Shown here: positions 1 to 6,606 of the stretch, in pieces
Position numbering within the stretch: position 1 is the stretch's first letter
Layout: every line of letters begins with the position of its first letter
Source: Desulfonema limicola
Lineage (GTDB): Bacteria; Desulfobacterota; Desulfobacteria; Desulfobacterales; DYRC01
DNA: 10,784 nt
Assembly: GCA_020718925.1 (NCBI GenBank)
Contig: DYRC01000126.1
Location: forward strand, 1-10,784
Direction of reading: 5' to 3'
Made by a program: the position numbers and the translations under genes
The notes under the pieces: generated by a model
The model's database searches: none
What the model saw: only the letters and a program-made list of their open reading frames with translations
What the model was told of the DNA's origin: nothing

Positions 1-1240
1 TTCCGTTGAATATCGTGTGATCCAGCGTATCCATAAAGCAGATATTTTTAAATTCATCATATCTGCCCATTTTCTGTTTGTAGGTGAATTCGATATTCAG
101 ATTTGCGATATAATACGGCAGAATCGAAACCTCGTTGCAACGGATTTCTTCGGCATATTTGTACGGCAGTTGCGCTTTCGGAATGTATTCAATCAGTTCG
201 GTAACAAACGTGCCGGTGCCGGTTGCCGGATCAAGAATATGAACACCCGGATCGCTTAACAGGCGGTTGAAATGTTTATGCAGCAGATAATCCGTGCTTT
301 CAATCATAAAGCGGACAATCTCATCCGGCGTGTAGAAAATTCCGAGTCTGTCCGCAGCTTCGGGATTGTAAGCGGTATAAAAATTCTCATACAGGACTTT
401 GAGAAATTTCTGTTTTTCGTGATGATTGGCAATGTCTGAAGCATGACGCCGGATGACCAGATAATAATTTTCAATACTTACAAGAATATTGCGCCGGATA
501 TATCCTGTGAAAAATGTACTGACAACATTTTCCAATTCGCGGGAAATATTGTTTTCTCTGTGAAACTGGGATTCATTGAACACACTGAGAAAAATTTCTT
601 CGGTCAGGATATGCTGAATCATCATTTCCCGCACATCTTCGGGCATGATGCCCGGATTGACAGAGCTTCTGCAAAGCTTCAGAAAACCGTCCCGTGCTTT
701 CTGAAAAGCCTGATTTTTCAGGGATTCATCGGCAATTTTTTCTCTGAGGCTTGTCAGGATTGTGGGAATATCTTCTCTGAATTTCTCAATCGCTTCGCGG
801 AATGATCTGACTTCGGGACGTTCATAGCTTAAAAATTTGGCAATAATTTCATCAAGCTTCTGAGCGTTACGCATGGAAATATCCATGACCCTGACGCCGC
901 CCTGAAACAGAACCGCCCGCTTCGAATCTTCAAACAGAATATTGTCATCAGGATAGCCCCGGTCAAATTTGGCTTTTATTTCGGCATTGAGATCATCATA
1001 TTCATCTTTGCTTTCCCAGTAGCCCCAGTCCAGACGCAGCGCATCCTTTACCGTGCCATCGGGTCTGATATGCTTATTTTTATATTCAAGCTCCGGCACA
1101 ATCACGAAGTTTTTAGCCGCGCAATAGCGGTTCAGCAGCGCGTAAAATGCGTTCCGTATAGCGGTTTCATTGTGAGAGCCGCCGTACTGAATCAGTTTTT
1201 CAAGCTCTGAATAATATTGCTGAATCAGGAGTTCTGACAT
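1..1240 (-). CDS. Single-chain restriction-modification enzyme (type IIG / type ISP-like), N-terminal part
   Basis: My reverse-strand translation is open from the ATG at 1238-1240 to the window edge (413 codons), so the gene is cut off by the left end. GGAG lies 8 bases before the ATG. Residues about 1-110 look like a PD-(D/E)XK nuclease: Pro60-Asp61, then Glu76-Ser-Lys78 in the stretch GYWESKDEYDDL. A mostly helical linker follows. From about residue 300 there is an N6-adenine methyltransferase with the AdoMet motif I DPATGTGTF at 337-345. The phrase NEVSILPYYIANLNIE follows and is typical of the type ISP/IIG group. By family, one polypeptide methylates its site and cleaves unmodified DNA. 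Type ISP enzymes such as LlaGI carry a helicase between nuclease and methylase; none fits in the roughly 200 residues here, so a type IIG-like architecture is more likely. The target-recognition domain and the catalytic NPPY-type motif lie outside the window. Confidence 0.85.
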   Translation of the reverse strand, partial: MSELLIQQYYSELEKLIQYGGSHNETAIRNAFYALLNRYCAAKNFVIVPELEYKNKHIRPDGTVKDALRLDWGYWESKDEYDDLNAEIKAKFDRGYPDDNILFEDSKRAVLFQGGVRVMDISMRNAQKLDEIIAKFLSYERPEVRSFREAIEKFREDIPTILTSLREKIADESLKNQAFQKARDGFLKLCRSSVNPGIMPEDVREMMIQHILTEEIFLSVFNESQFHRENNISRELENVVSTFFTGYIRRNILVSIENYYLVIRRHASDIANHHEKQKFLKVLYENFYTAYNPEAADRLGIFYTPDEIVRFMIESTDYLLHKHFNRLLSDPGVHILDPATGTGTFVTELIEYIPKAQLPYKYAEEIRCNEVSILPYYIANLNIEFTYKQKMGRYDEFKNICFMDTLDHTIFNG

Positions 1241-1260
1241 CTGATCATCTCCGTTGAAAT

Positions 1261-1293
1261 CATCCCCCTCTCATTTGACAGAGAGGGGAGATG
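1261..1293 (-). repeat. Stable palindromic hairpin between the DUF3783 and restriction genes
   Basis: CCCCTCTC at 1265-1272 pairs perfectly with GAGAGGGG at 1281-1288 around an 8-base loop. CATC at 1261-1264 can extend the stem with GATG at 1290-1293, leaving one bulged base at 1289. It fills most of the 54-base gap between the two minus-strand genes. No T-run follows on either strand, so it is not a standard intrinsic terminator. It may be an RNA-processing or stability hairpin that separates expression of the two genes, or a copy of a dispersed palindromic repeat. Confidence 0.6.
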
Positions 1294-1294
1294 G

Positions 1295-1726
1295 TTAGTT
1301 TGTCTGCCTTTTTCTGAAAGCTTCCCGTTCTGCCGACAGTTCATCCAGCAACGCCTTCAATGTCCAGCCTTCGGAAGTCGGGGTCAGGGTCGCCCATAGC
1401 TGCCCCGGCAGTCCGATAGCCCGATAAGAATCCATAATATGGTGAAGCTCTTCATGGGTAATGCCGGAGAGAATAACAGCCCGGCGCATCCGCGAGTTTG
1501 CAGCCAATCCGAACAGATCCGGCAGAGCGATAATCTCTTTCAAGGTTTTTTCCAAACAGCTTTCATCGGCAAACACCATCGGCATATCCGAAATTCCTGT
1601 TCGCGCGATAACCGCCTGAATCAGCAGATGTTCTGTTGCCGGATAGCCGCAGACTATAATCTTGCGCTCTCCGTATATCCGCTGGTCTGATTTTTCCACT
1701 TTGTTGAATGTTCCTGCTTCTGTCAT
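1295..1726 (-). CDS. DUF3783 domain protein, function unknown
   Basis: This 143-residue protein has no signal peptide or membrane segment and is probably cytosolic. I recognise it as DUF3783 from its C-terminal half, with the phrases ILSGITHEELHHIMDSYR, GLPGQLWATLTPTSEGW and LLDELSAEREAF. The N-terminal half (residues about 22-75) has an alternating strand/helix pattern beginning IIVCGYPATEHLLIQAV, like a small Rossmann-like sensor fold. No biochemical role is established for the family to my knowledge. It is the first gene of a minus-strand pair with the restriction enzyme 54 bases downstream, but linkage alone does not make it part of that system. The start at 1724-1726 has only a weak GGAA about 9 bases upstream. 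An in-frame upstream start was not evident. Confidence 0.75.
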   Translation of the reverse strand: MTEAGTFNKVEKSDQRIYGERKIIVCGYPATEHLLIQAVIARTGISDMPMVFADESCLEKTLKEIIALPDLFGLAANSRMRRAVILSGITHEELHHIMDSYRAIGLPGQLWATLTPTSEGWTLKALLDELSAEREAFRKRQTN

Positions 1727-1771
1727 TAAAAATTCCGATGATGTTAGTTGTTAAGAGCCATTAATTGCCAC

Positions 1772-1784
1772 ATGTTTGAAACAT
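1772..1784. promoter_or_regulatory. 13-bp perfect palindrome in divergent promoter region (possible operator)
   Basis: ATGTTTGAAACAT is a perfect 6-1-6 palindrome. It sits about 46 bases before the DUF3783 start and about 160 bases before dksA, in the spacer between divergent genes. Its size and symmetry fit a dimeric regulator site, but no regulator gene is nearby and a single AT-rich copy could be chance. Confidence 0.25.
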
Positions 1785-1866
1785 TTACACTGAGAGTTTG
1801 AAAAGTCAAGGGAATTTCGGATTGGTATTGAAGGATTTTTTTTAAAACCGAATCACTGGTTTGGTA

Positions 1867-1895
1867 TTTACATTTATTCTGTTTTGTATTATATT
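1867..1895 (+). promoter_or_regulatory. Sigma70-type promoter of the dksA operon
   Basis: TTTACA (1867-1872, 5 of 6 matches to the -35 consensus) is followed after exactly 17 bases by TATATT (1890-1895, 5 of 6 matches to the -10). Transcription would begin near 1902, giving a leader of about 43 bases. A GGGA element 8 bases before the dksA ATG serves as ribosome binding site. This is the only good promoter seen ahead of the five-gene plus-strand operon. Confidence 0.6.
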
Positions 1896-1944
1896 TCGTT
1901 TCTTATAGTAAATTCCGAAAATATCATTATGTGGGAATTGAGCC

Positions 1945-2307
1945 ATGAAACAAGAAGATGTGGAATATTTCAGAGTTTTTTTGAAAAATCAGTTGCAGGA
2001 ATTGCTGAGTCAGGCGGATGATACGGTATCCGGCATGTCCTCTCAGAAGGAAAATTTTCCGGATCCGACCGACCGCGCATCTCTTGAATCGGATCGGAAT
2101 TTTATGCTTCGTATCCGGGACAGAGAACACAAGCTCATCAAAAAAATAAAAAAAACCATAGAGCGCATCGAAGAGGGAACGTTCGGCGTCTGCGATAAAT
2201 GCGGCGAAGAAATCGGCATTGATCGGCTTAAAGTCAGACCGGTAACCACTCAGTGCATCGAATGCAAAACCAAAGAAGAAGCCATGGAAAAGGCGCTCGG
2301 AATATAG
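1945..2307 (+). CDS. dksA: DksA/TraR-family RNA polymerase-binding transcription factor
   Basis: This 120-residue protein has the canonical layout. A long charged coiled coil spans about residues 1-77, and a C4 zinc finger uses Cys83, Cys86, Cys104 and Cys107. The coiled-coil tip reads DPTDRAS (Asp40, Asp43, Ala45). It matches the DxxDxA tip of E. coli DksA that reaches into the RNA polymerase secondary channel and is needed for ppGpp-dependent control. It is shorter than E. coli DksA (151 residues), lacking much of the N-terminal extension, as is common in short DksA proteins. It is the first gene of the operon and its stop is 5 bases before the next start. Two long A-runs, 7 and 8 bases at 2140-2155, encode the lysine-rich second helix. 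Assignment to the family is firm; whether it is the main DksA or a paralogue cannot be told from this window. Confidence 0.9.
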   Translation: MKQEDVEYFRVFLKNQLQELLSQADDTVSGMSSQKENFPDPTDRASLESDRNFMLRIRDREHKLIKKIKKTIERIEEGTFGVCDKCGEEIGIDRLKVRPVTTQCIECKTKEEAMEKALGI

Positions 2308-2312
2308 ACGCG

Positions 2313-3200
2313 ATGATTGATCTGCATCTGCATTCCAAAGCTTCGGATGGAACTTTTTCAGTGTCTGAAATCTTTGAGATGGCGCAACGCATCGGGCTTA
2401 AAGCCATCTCGATTACGGATCACGACACGACAAAAAGTTGCCAGGAGGCTTGCAGTATCGGTATTCCCTCATCGCTTGAATTTATCACGGGCGTTGAAAT
2501 CAGCGCGGGTTCGCCGTTGTCATTTCCGTGTTTCGGAAGTCTTCATATTCTGGGCTACGGAATTGAGCCGGATAATTCCGAACTGACAGAAAAGCTTTCT
2601 GAGCTTCAGGATGCCAGAAAGAACAGGAATCCTCAGATCATTGAGCGGCTTAATCTGATGGGCATTGATATTTCGTTATCAGAGATCAACGATATGTTTC
2701 AAGGCTCTCAGATCGGGAGACCTCATATTGCCAAAGCCATGATGAAAAAAGGGGTTGTCCGTTCGGTGGATGAGGCATTTGAGCGATATATCGGGCGCGG
2801 CGGTCCGGCTTATACGGATAAATATCGCATTCCCTGTGATGAAGCCATTGATGTGATTCATCATGCCGGGGGCGTTGCAGTGCTTGCTCATCCTATTCTG
2901 ATAAAGCCTGTTCACAGTCTCCCGATAGAAAACCTGATTTCTGATCTCAAAGACATGGGGCTTGACGGGCTTGAAGTATATTATCCTGAACAATTTCCGA
3001 ATTTTATATCTTTTTATGCAGATATTGCCAAACAGTTTGACCTTCTGATGACCGGCGGCACGGATTTTCACGGCACCATCAAACCCGATCTTCAGATGGG
3101 CAGCGGAAAAGGAAATTTTTCCGTATCTTACACGCTTTACGAACAATTGATTCATTATGGAAATCTCAAATCCGGAACAAACACTTTCTTACATTTTTAA
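2313..3200 (+). CDS. PHP-domain phosphoesterase (RNase AM / nucleoside 3',5'-bisphosphate phosphatase family)
   Basis: The 295-residue PHP protein begins MIDLHLHSKASDG. Metal ligands characteristic of the YciV (RNase AM)/TrpH family are all present: His5, His7, Asp12, His37, Glu62, His78, His193, Asp251 and His253. Conserved GRPH (135-138) and AVLAHP (189-194) segments are also present. Family members hydrolyse 3',5'-nucleoside bisphosphates or trim 5' ends of RNA as 5'-to-3' exonucleases. The exact substrate here is inferred only. I chose the ATG at 2313, which puts the HxH motif at the usual distance from the N-terminus. An in-frame ATG at 2253 would add 20 residues translated from inside dksA. 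The gene lies 5 bases after dksA and its last 44 bases overlap rnc, so translation is probably coupled. Adjacency to RNase III is consistent with an RNA-metabolism role. Confidence 0.85.
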   Translation: MIDLHLHSKASDGTFSVSEIFEMAQRIGLKAISITDHDTTKSCQEACSIGIPSSLEFITGVEISAGSPLSFPCFGSLHILGYGIEPDNSELTEKLSELQDARKNRNPQIIERLNLMGIDISLSEINDMFQGSQIGRPHIAKAMMKKGVVRSVDEAFERYIGRGGPAYTDKYRIPCDEAIDVIHHAGGVAVLAHPILIKPVHSLPIENLISDLKDMGLDGLEVYYPEQFPNFISFYADIAKQFDLLMTGGTDFHGTIKPDLQMGSGKGNFSVSYTLYEQLIHYGNLKSGTNTFLHF

Positions 3201-3852
3201 AGACAAAAGCCTTCTCAGCGAAGCCTGTCGCCACAGCTCTTTTGTCAACGAACATCCGCTTCAGAATCTGCGGGATAACGAGCGCCTTGAATTTTTAGGT
3301 GATGCGGTGGTCAATCTGGTGGTGGGACATCTTCTGATGAAGGCATATTCCGATCTGCCTGAAGGAGAATTGTCGCGGATGCGTGCCAATCTGGTCAATG
3401 AAACCCAACTTGCCGGTATTGCAAGAAATCTGCATATCGGAGACTGTCTTCAATTAGGAAAAGGCGAGATTCAGACTCAGGGCAGAGAAAAAAATTCCAT
3501 TCTTGCAGATGCGTTTGAGGCAATCATTGCGGCTATCTATTTAGACGGAGGATTCAGCGCGGCATTTACGGTGATTGAGAGGCAATTTGCCCAATTTATT
3601 CAATCTGATGCCTCTCCATGTTCCAGCCATGACTACAAGAGCCAGATACAGGAACTCGTTCAATTCAGCCATAAGACCATACCGATTTATCAGGTGATTC
3701 AGGAGCATGGACCGGATCATGACAAGACATTTGTGGCGCAGATTGATGTCTGCGGTCTTCAGGCGTATGGCACGGGAAAAAGCAAAAAAATGGCAGAACA
3801 GGATGCTGCCCGCAAAGCCCTCAACATGATCCGCAAAAATGACAATCTCTGA
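3157..3852 (+). CDS. rnc: Ribonuclease III
   Basis: This 231-residue protein is full length for RNase III, the dimeric endonuclease that cuts double-stranded RNA in rRNA and mRNA processing. The signature NERLEFLGDA carries Glu42 and Asp49, and the second catalytic pair Asp118 and Glu121 is in DAFEAI. All four correspond to E. coli Glu38, Asp45, Asp114 and Glu117. A C-terminal double-stranded RNA-binding domain spans about residues 159-226 and ends in the usual SKKMAEQDAARKAL helix. The start at 3157 gives the expected N-terminal helix and overlaps the PHP gene by 44 bases. No strong ribosome binding site precedes it, so expression probably depends on coupling. Unlike many bacteria, era does not follow; a radical SAM gene does, overlapping by 14 bases. 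Confidence 0.95.
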   Translation: MEISNPEQTLSYIFKDKSLLSEACRHSSFVNEHPLQNLRDNERLEFLGDAVVNLVVGHLLMKAYSDLPEGELSRMRANLVNETQLAGIARNLHIGDCLQLGKGEIQTQGREKNSILADAFEAIIAAIYLDGGFSAAFTVIERQFAQFIQSDASPCSSHDYKSQIQELVQFSHKTIPIYQVIQEHGPDHDKTFVAQIDVCGLQAYGTGKSKKMAEQDAARKALNMIRKNDNL

Positions 3853-4876
3853 AAAACCGTTTATTATTCCGATATTTATTCCCCATGCCGGATGCCCTCA
3901 TCGCTGTGCTTTCTGCAATCAGAACACCATTACCGGAACACCCGCACAAATTCCTTCTGCTGATACGCTTCGCACTCAGGTTGAAACCTTTCTGAGCTAC
4001 AAAAAACCGGATCGCAGACCTGTGGAAATCGCATTTTACGGCGGAAATTTTCTGGGGCTGCCCCCGGATCAGATCAGAGAGATTCTGAAACAAGCCTCTT
4101 ATTTTATCGAACAAGGCAGGGCTTGCGGCATCCGTTTTTCTACCCGTCCGGATACTGTAACCACTGATACGCTTGATATTTTAAAAGATTTTCCGATTTC
4201 TGCGGTTGAGATCGGCGCTCAGTCTATGAACGATGAGGTCTTGTCTCTTTCTCTGCGCGGACACAGCGCTTGGGATACTCAGAAAGCCGTTGAACTGCTG
4301 CACCGGCGCGGCTATGTTATCGGGATTCAGATGATGGTAGGGCTGCCCGGCGACAATGACGCAAAGGCTGTGGACACCGGCAGAAAAATAGCGGCGCTCA
4401 TGCCTGCGTTTGTCCGGATTTATCCTGCAATTGTTATCAGAGACAGCCTGCTTCACCAATGGTATGAAATGGGAAAATATGCCCCCTTATCCCTTGAACA
4501 TGCGGTGAGTGTCGTAAAACAGCTTTATCTGCTATTTAAAGAAAAAAAAATTGCCGTGATCCGGATGGGGCTGCAAGCTTCGGCTGATCTTGAACCCGGA
4601 GTCAGTATTATCGCGGGTCCGTATCATCCGGCATTCGGTCATTGGGTTCTGTCAGAAATTTTTCTGGACAAAGCAGCTTGTATAATGGTATCGGCAGATG
4701 TATCGGGCAAAGATATTTGTATCAGGGTGCATCCGAAAAATGTTTCCAAAATGGGGGGAATCTGCAACCGGAATATGATGGTGTTGAAAGAACAATTTCG
4801 GATGACATCGCTTAAGATTATCCCTGATGACTCTCTTTGCTGTGAGGAGGTTAATGTCCATGAAAGGAGAGAATAA
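3839..4876 (+). CDS. Elp3-like radical SAM protein, substrate unknown
   Basis: This 345-residue protein has the radical SAM cluster motif CxxxCxxC at Cys19, Cys23 and Cys26 (CPHRCAFCNQ), which binds a [4Fe-4S] cluster and S-adenosylmethionine. The barrel continues with AFYGGNFLGLP (the GGE-like strand), VEIGAQSMNDEVL and IGIQMMVGLPGDN, the pattern of the Elp3/MiaB/NifB superfamily and closest to Elp3-like bacterial proteins. The acetyltransferase domain of true Elp3 is absent. The C-terminal roughly 80 residues contain HPAFGHWVLSEIF and a region ending in two adjacent cysteines, not a known domain to me. It overlaps rnc by 14 bases and its last codons hold the ribosome binding site of the next gene. 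An RNA-modification role would suit the company of rnc and dksA but is inference. A run of nine A bases at 4542-4550 encodes Glu-Lys-Lys. Confidence 0.85.
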   Translation: MTISEKPFIIPIFIPHAGCPHRCAFCNQNTITGTPAQIPSADTLRTQVETFLSYKKPDRRPVEIAFYGGNFLGLPPDQIREILKQASYFIEQGRACGIRFSTRPDTVTTDTLDILKDFPISAVEIGAQSMNDEVLSLSLRGHSAWDTQKAVELLHRRGYVIGIQMMVGLPGDNDAKAVDTGRKIAALMPAFVRIYPAIVIRDSLLHQWYEMGKYAPLSLEHAVSVVKQLYLLFKEKKIAVIRMGLQASADLEPGVSIIAGPYHPAFGHWVLSEIFLDKAACIMVSADVSGKDICIRVHPKNVSKMGGICNRNMMVLKEQFRMTSLKIIPDDSLCCEEVNVHERRE

Positions 4877-4879
4877 CAG

Positions 4880-5107
4880 ATGTCAGAAAAAGAAATTCTT
4901 ACGGTCAATGCCAATGTTGATATTACTGCGGCATCACTTCAGGCGGTGGTGGAAAATGTGAAAAAGATCGCGTCTTCAGAGGGGGAGGGCGGTTATCCTT
5001 TGGACCCGGCTGACGTGGTCAGCGAGATGATCTCCCGCTTTCTGTTAGAAAAAGACTTTGAAAATTTTGTAAAGGATGAGGGCAATTATCCGAGCCATTC
5101 CGCGTGA
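4880..5107 (+). CDS. Small uncharacterised acidic protein, last gene of the dksA operon
   Basis: This is a 75-residue protein I do not recognise. It is acidic, has no cysteine, no signal peptide and no membrane segment. A helix-compatible stretch at about 14-32 (AASLQAVVENVKKIAS) is followed by a glycine-containing turn and a second helical stretch at about 43-66 (ADVVSEMISRFLLEKDFENF). The gene is credible because AGGAGAG at 4865-4871 lies about 9 bases before the ATG and only 3 bases separate it from the radical SAM stop. Codon use also resembles its neighbours. Its stop is 5 bases from the stop of the convergent UGPase gene. Coupling suggests a partner or accessory of the radical SAM enzyme, by context only. 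Confidence 0.65.
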   Translation: MSEKEILTVNANVDITAASLQAVVENVKKIASSEGEGGYPLDPADVVSEMISRFLLEKDFENFVKDEGNYPSHSA

Positions 5108-5112
5108 AAGGC

Positions 5113-6510
5113 TTAAAAACTGAAATCTCCATCAAGCGTGGCACCCGCTCTGATAACGATCTGGGATGGCTGAGTATTTTGGATGCGGACTTTGCCTCTG
5201 ATTTTAACATCCCGTTCAAAACGCACGTCGCCTTCGATGGTCAGGGTGTCGCATTCTATCAGAGATGGCGCGCCTTGGGGAAAACGCTGATCGAATAGGT
5301 CTGTTTTGCCATAGTATTTGTTATCCAAACGGATGCGCGGCATCTCAGATGCCTGTCTGTCCGGGTTGGGGATCAGCGTATTTCTGACCGAGAATCTGAA
5401 CAGATCCGAGCGCACTGCCAGCAGTTCGTTGCATTTTTTGACCGGAAAAAACCGGGTTCTGGGAACTTTGACCGCTGTGGCGCCTTCAAACAGCGAAATC
5501 GCCGCGCCCATAGCGGTTTCTACCTGAAATACCGGAGGGCTGTATTCGTTTCTGGGATCCATGTTTTTGGGATTTAAGATCAGCGGCAGGCGGATAACAT
5601 GCTGAGATTGAATCACATCTCTGAGGTATTCCAGATTTACCCAAAGATTGTTGGTGTTGAAAAAGCGATACCGCCCGATGTTTCGGAAAGCTTCCAATTC
5701 TTCTTCCGGACATTGGGCAGCTTCGCGCAGAACAATGCGTCTGTTTTCATGGCGGGCTAAATGTCCGCCTTTGACATCTGAAGGGGTGCGTTGTGCCACT
5801 TCCATCATAAACGGAAAATCGTTTTCGACAAAATATCCCAGCAGCGCCTCATCTATCGAAGAGCCTAAATTATCCGAATTGGAAATAAACGCATACCGGA
5901 TGCCGCAGTTTAGCAGATTGTCTATCATTCCCGATGTCATCAGCGCGGTATAAATATCCCCATGCCCTGGCGGATTCCATTCCAGACGGGGATTTTCAGG
6001 ACAACAGGCAGGCGAAAAATCTTCCTGCAATATCTTCGGAAATTTATGCTGCAAAAATATCAGCGGTTTTATGTTACTCCCCGATTTCTGTAATGCGGCG
6101 CGGGTATCGCTGTCTGTGCTGAAGCTGTTCATCAGCGCGAGTCTTGCTCTGGCGACTTCGGCTTGTTTTAAGATAATATCCAAAAAAGTTTTGCCGTTTC
6201 TGACCGGCAGCAGCGATTTGGGACCCGTAAGCCCCATGCTTGTGCCAAGTCCGCCGTTCAAAATAATCATCACGGACTGTTTCATCAGGTCTCTGCCCAC
6301 ATCGGCATAACATATCAGATTCTCCCAGTCTTCAATATCATCCGGTGTCAGAGGCGTGATCTGACCGTCACAGATAAGACCGGTTTCTCCGGCTAAGACT
6401 TGTTCATAATAATAGATAAATGTGTCAATCACAATGGAAGGGAGTTCTTCCTGTTTCATTTTTAAAATAAACGATACCAGATGATCTGCGGCATGGGATT
6501 GCTGATTCAT
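5113..6510 (-). CDS. UTP-glucose-1-phosphate uridylyltransferase, eukaryotic-type (UDPGP family)
   Basis: This 465-residue enzyme of the UDPGP family makes UDP-glucose and pyrophosphate from UTP and glucose 1-phosphate, feeding polysaccharide, envelope and trehalose or glycogen pathways. The nucleotide-binding loop LNGGLGTSMGLTGPK is at 84-98, with NPPGHGDIY at 179-187 and ISNSDNLG at 208-215. The C-terminal 60 residues carry a left-handed beta-helix pattern (IEGDVRFERDVKIRGKVRI). This is the family of eukaryotic UGPases, unrelated at the family level to the usual bacterial GalU, which is about 300 residues long. I chose the ATG at 6508-6510, which has AGAGGTGA at 6513-6520. An in-frame ATG at 6523-6525 would add five residues but places that ribosome site inside the gene. 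Promoter elements are visible upstream. Confidence 0.92.
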   Translation of the reverse strand: MNQQSHAADHLVSFILKMKQEELPSIVIDTFIYYYEQVLAGETGLICDGQITPLTPDDIEDWENLICYADVGRDLMKQSVMIILNGGLGTSMGLTGPKSLLPVRNGKTFLDIILKQAEVARARLALMNSFSTDSDTRAALQKSGSNIKPLIFLQHKFPKILQEDFSPACCPENPRLEWNPPGHGDIYTALMTSGMIDNLLNCGIRYAFISNSDNLGSSIDEALLGYFVENDFPFMMEVAQRTPSDVKGGHLARHENRRIVLREAAQCPEEELEAFRNIGRYRFFNTNNLWVNLEYLRDVIQSQHVIRLPLILNPKNMDPRNEYSPPVFQVETAMGAAISLFEGATAVKVPRTRFFPVKKCNELLAVRSDLFRFSVRNTLIPNPDRQASEMPRIRLDNKYYGKTDLFDQRFPQGAPSLIECDTLTIEGDVRFERDVKIRGKVRIQNTQPSQIVIRAGATLDGDFSF

Positions 6511-6512
6511 AT

Positions 6513-6520
6513 TCACCTCT
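6513..6520 (-). promoter_or_regulatory. Ribosome binding site that decides the UGPase start
   Basis: On the minus strand AGAGGTGA ends 2 bases before the ATG at 6510, with its GAGG core 5 bases away. The other in-frame ATG at 6525 has no comparable site. Confidence 0.7.
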
Positions 6521-6559
6521 TGCATAAACAGATTTCAGTCAGACAATAAAAAGAATAGC

Positions 6560-6588
6560 ATTTTAATTTGAATTTACAACGATGTCAA
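6560..6588 (-). promoter_or_regulatory. Near-consensus sigma70 promoter for the UGPase gene
   Basis: On the minus strand a perfect -35 TTGACA (6583-6588) is followed after 17 bases by TAAAAT (6560-6565, 5 of 6 matches to the -10). Transcription would start near 6553, giving a leader of about 43 bases. This is the best promoter in the window and implies constitutive, fairly strong expression. I see no operator palindrome over it. Confidence 0.7.
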
Positions 6589-6606
6589 TTCAATGCTGAA
6601 TAACGG

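Noticed and set aside
443..805. 120-codon plus-strand frame over the restriction enzyme gene
   Set aside because: It is antisense to a continuous minus-strand frame with clear nuclease and methylase motifs, and has no family features.
2140..2155. A7-T-A8 tract in dksA as programmed slippage
   Set aside because: Lysine-rich helices commonly use AAA codons, the frame is intact on both sides, and no alternative product of interest results.
2253..2312. Earlier start for the PHP gene
   Set aside because: The extra 20 residues are an out-of-frame reading of the dksA zinc-finger region, and the HxH motif normally begins within a few residues of the start.
4542..4550. A9 run in the radical SAM gene as a frameshift site
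   Set aside because: The frame is continuous and sensible on both sides, and no stem or alternative frame supports a programmed event.
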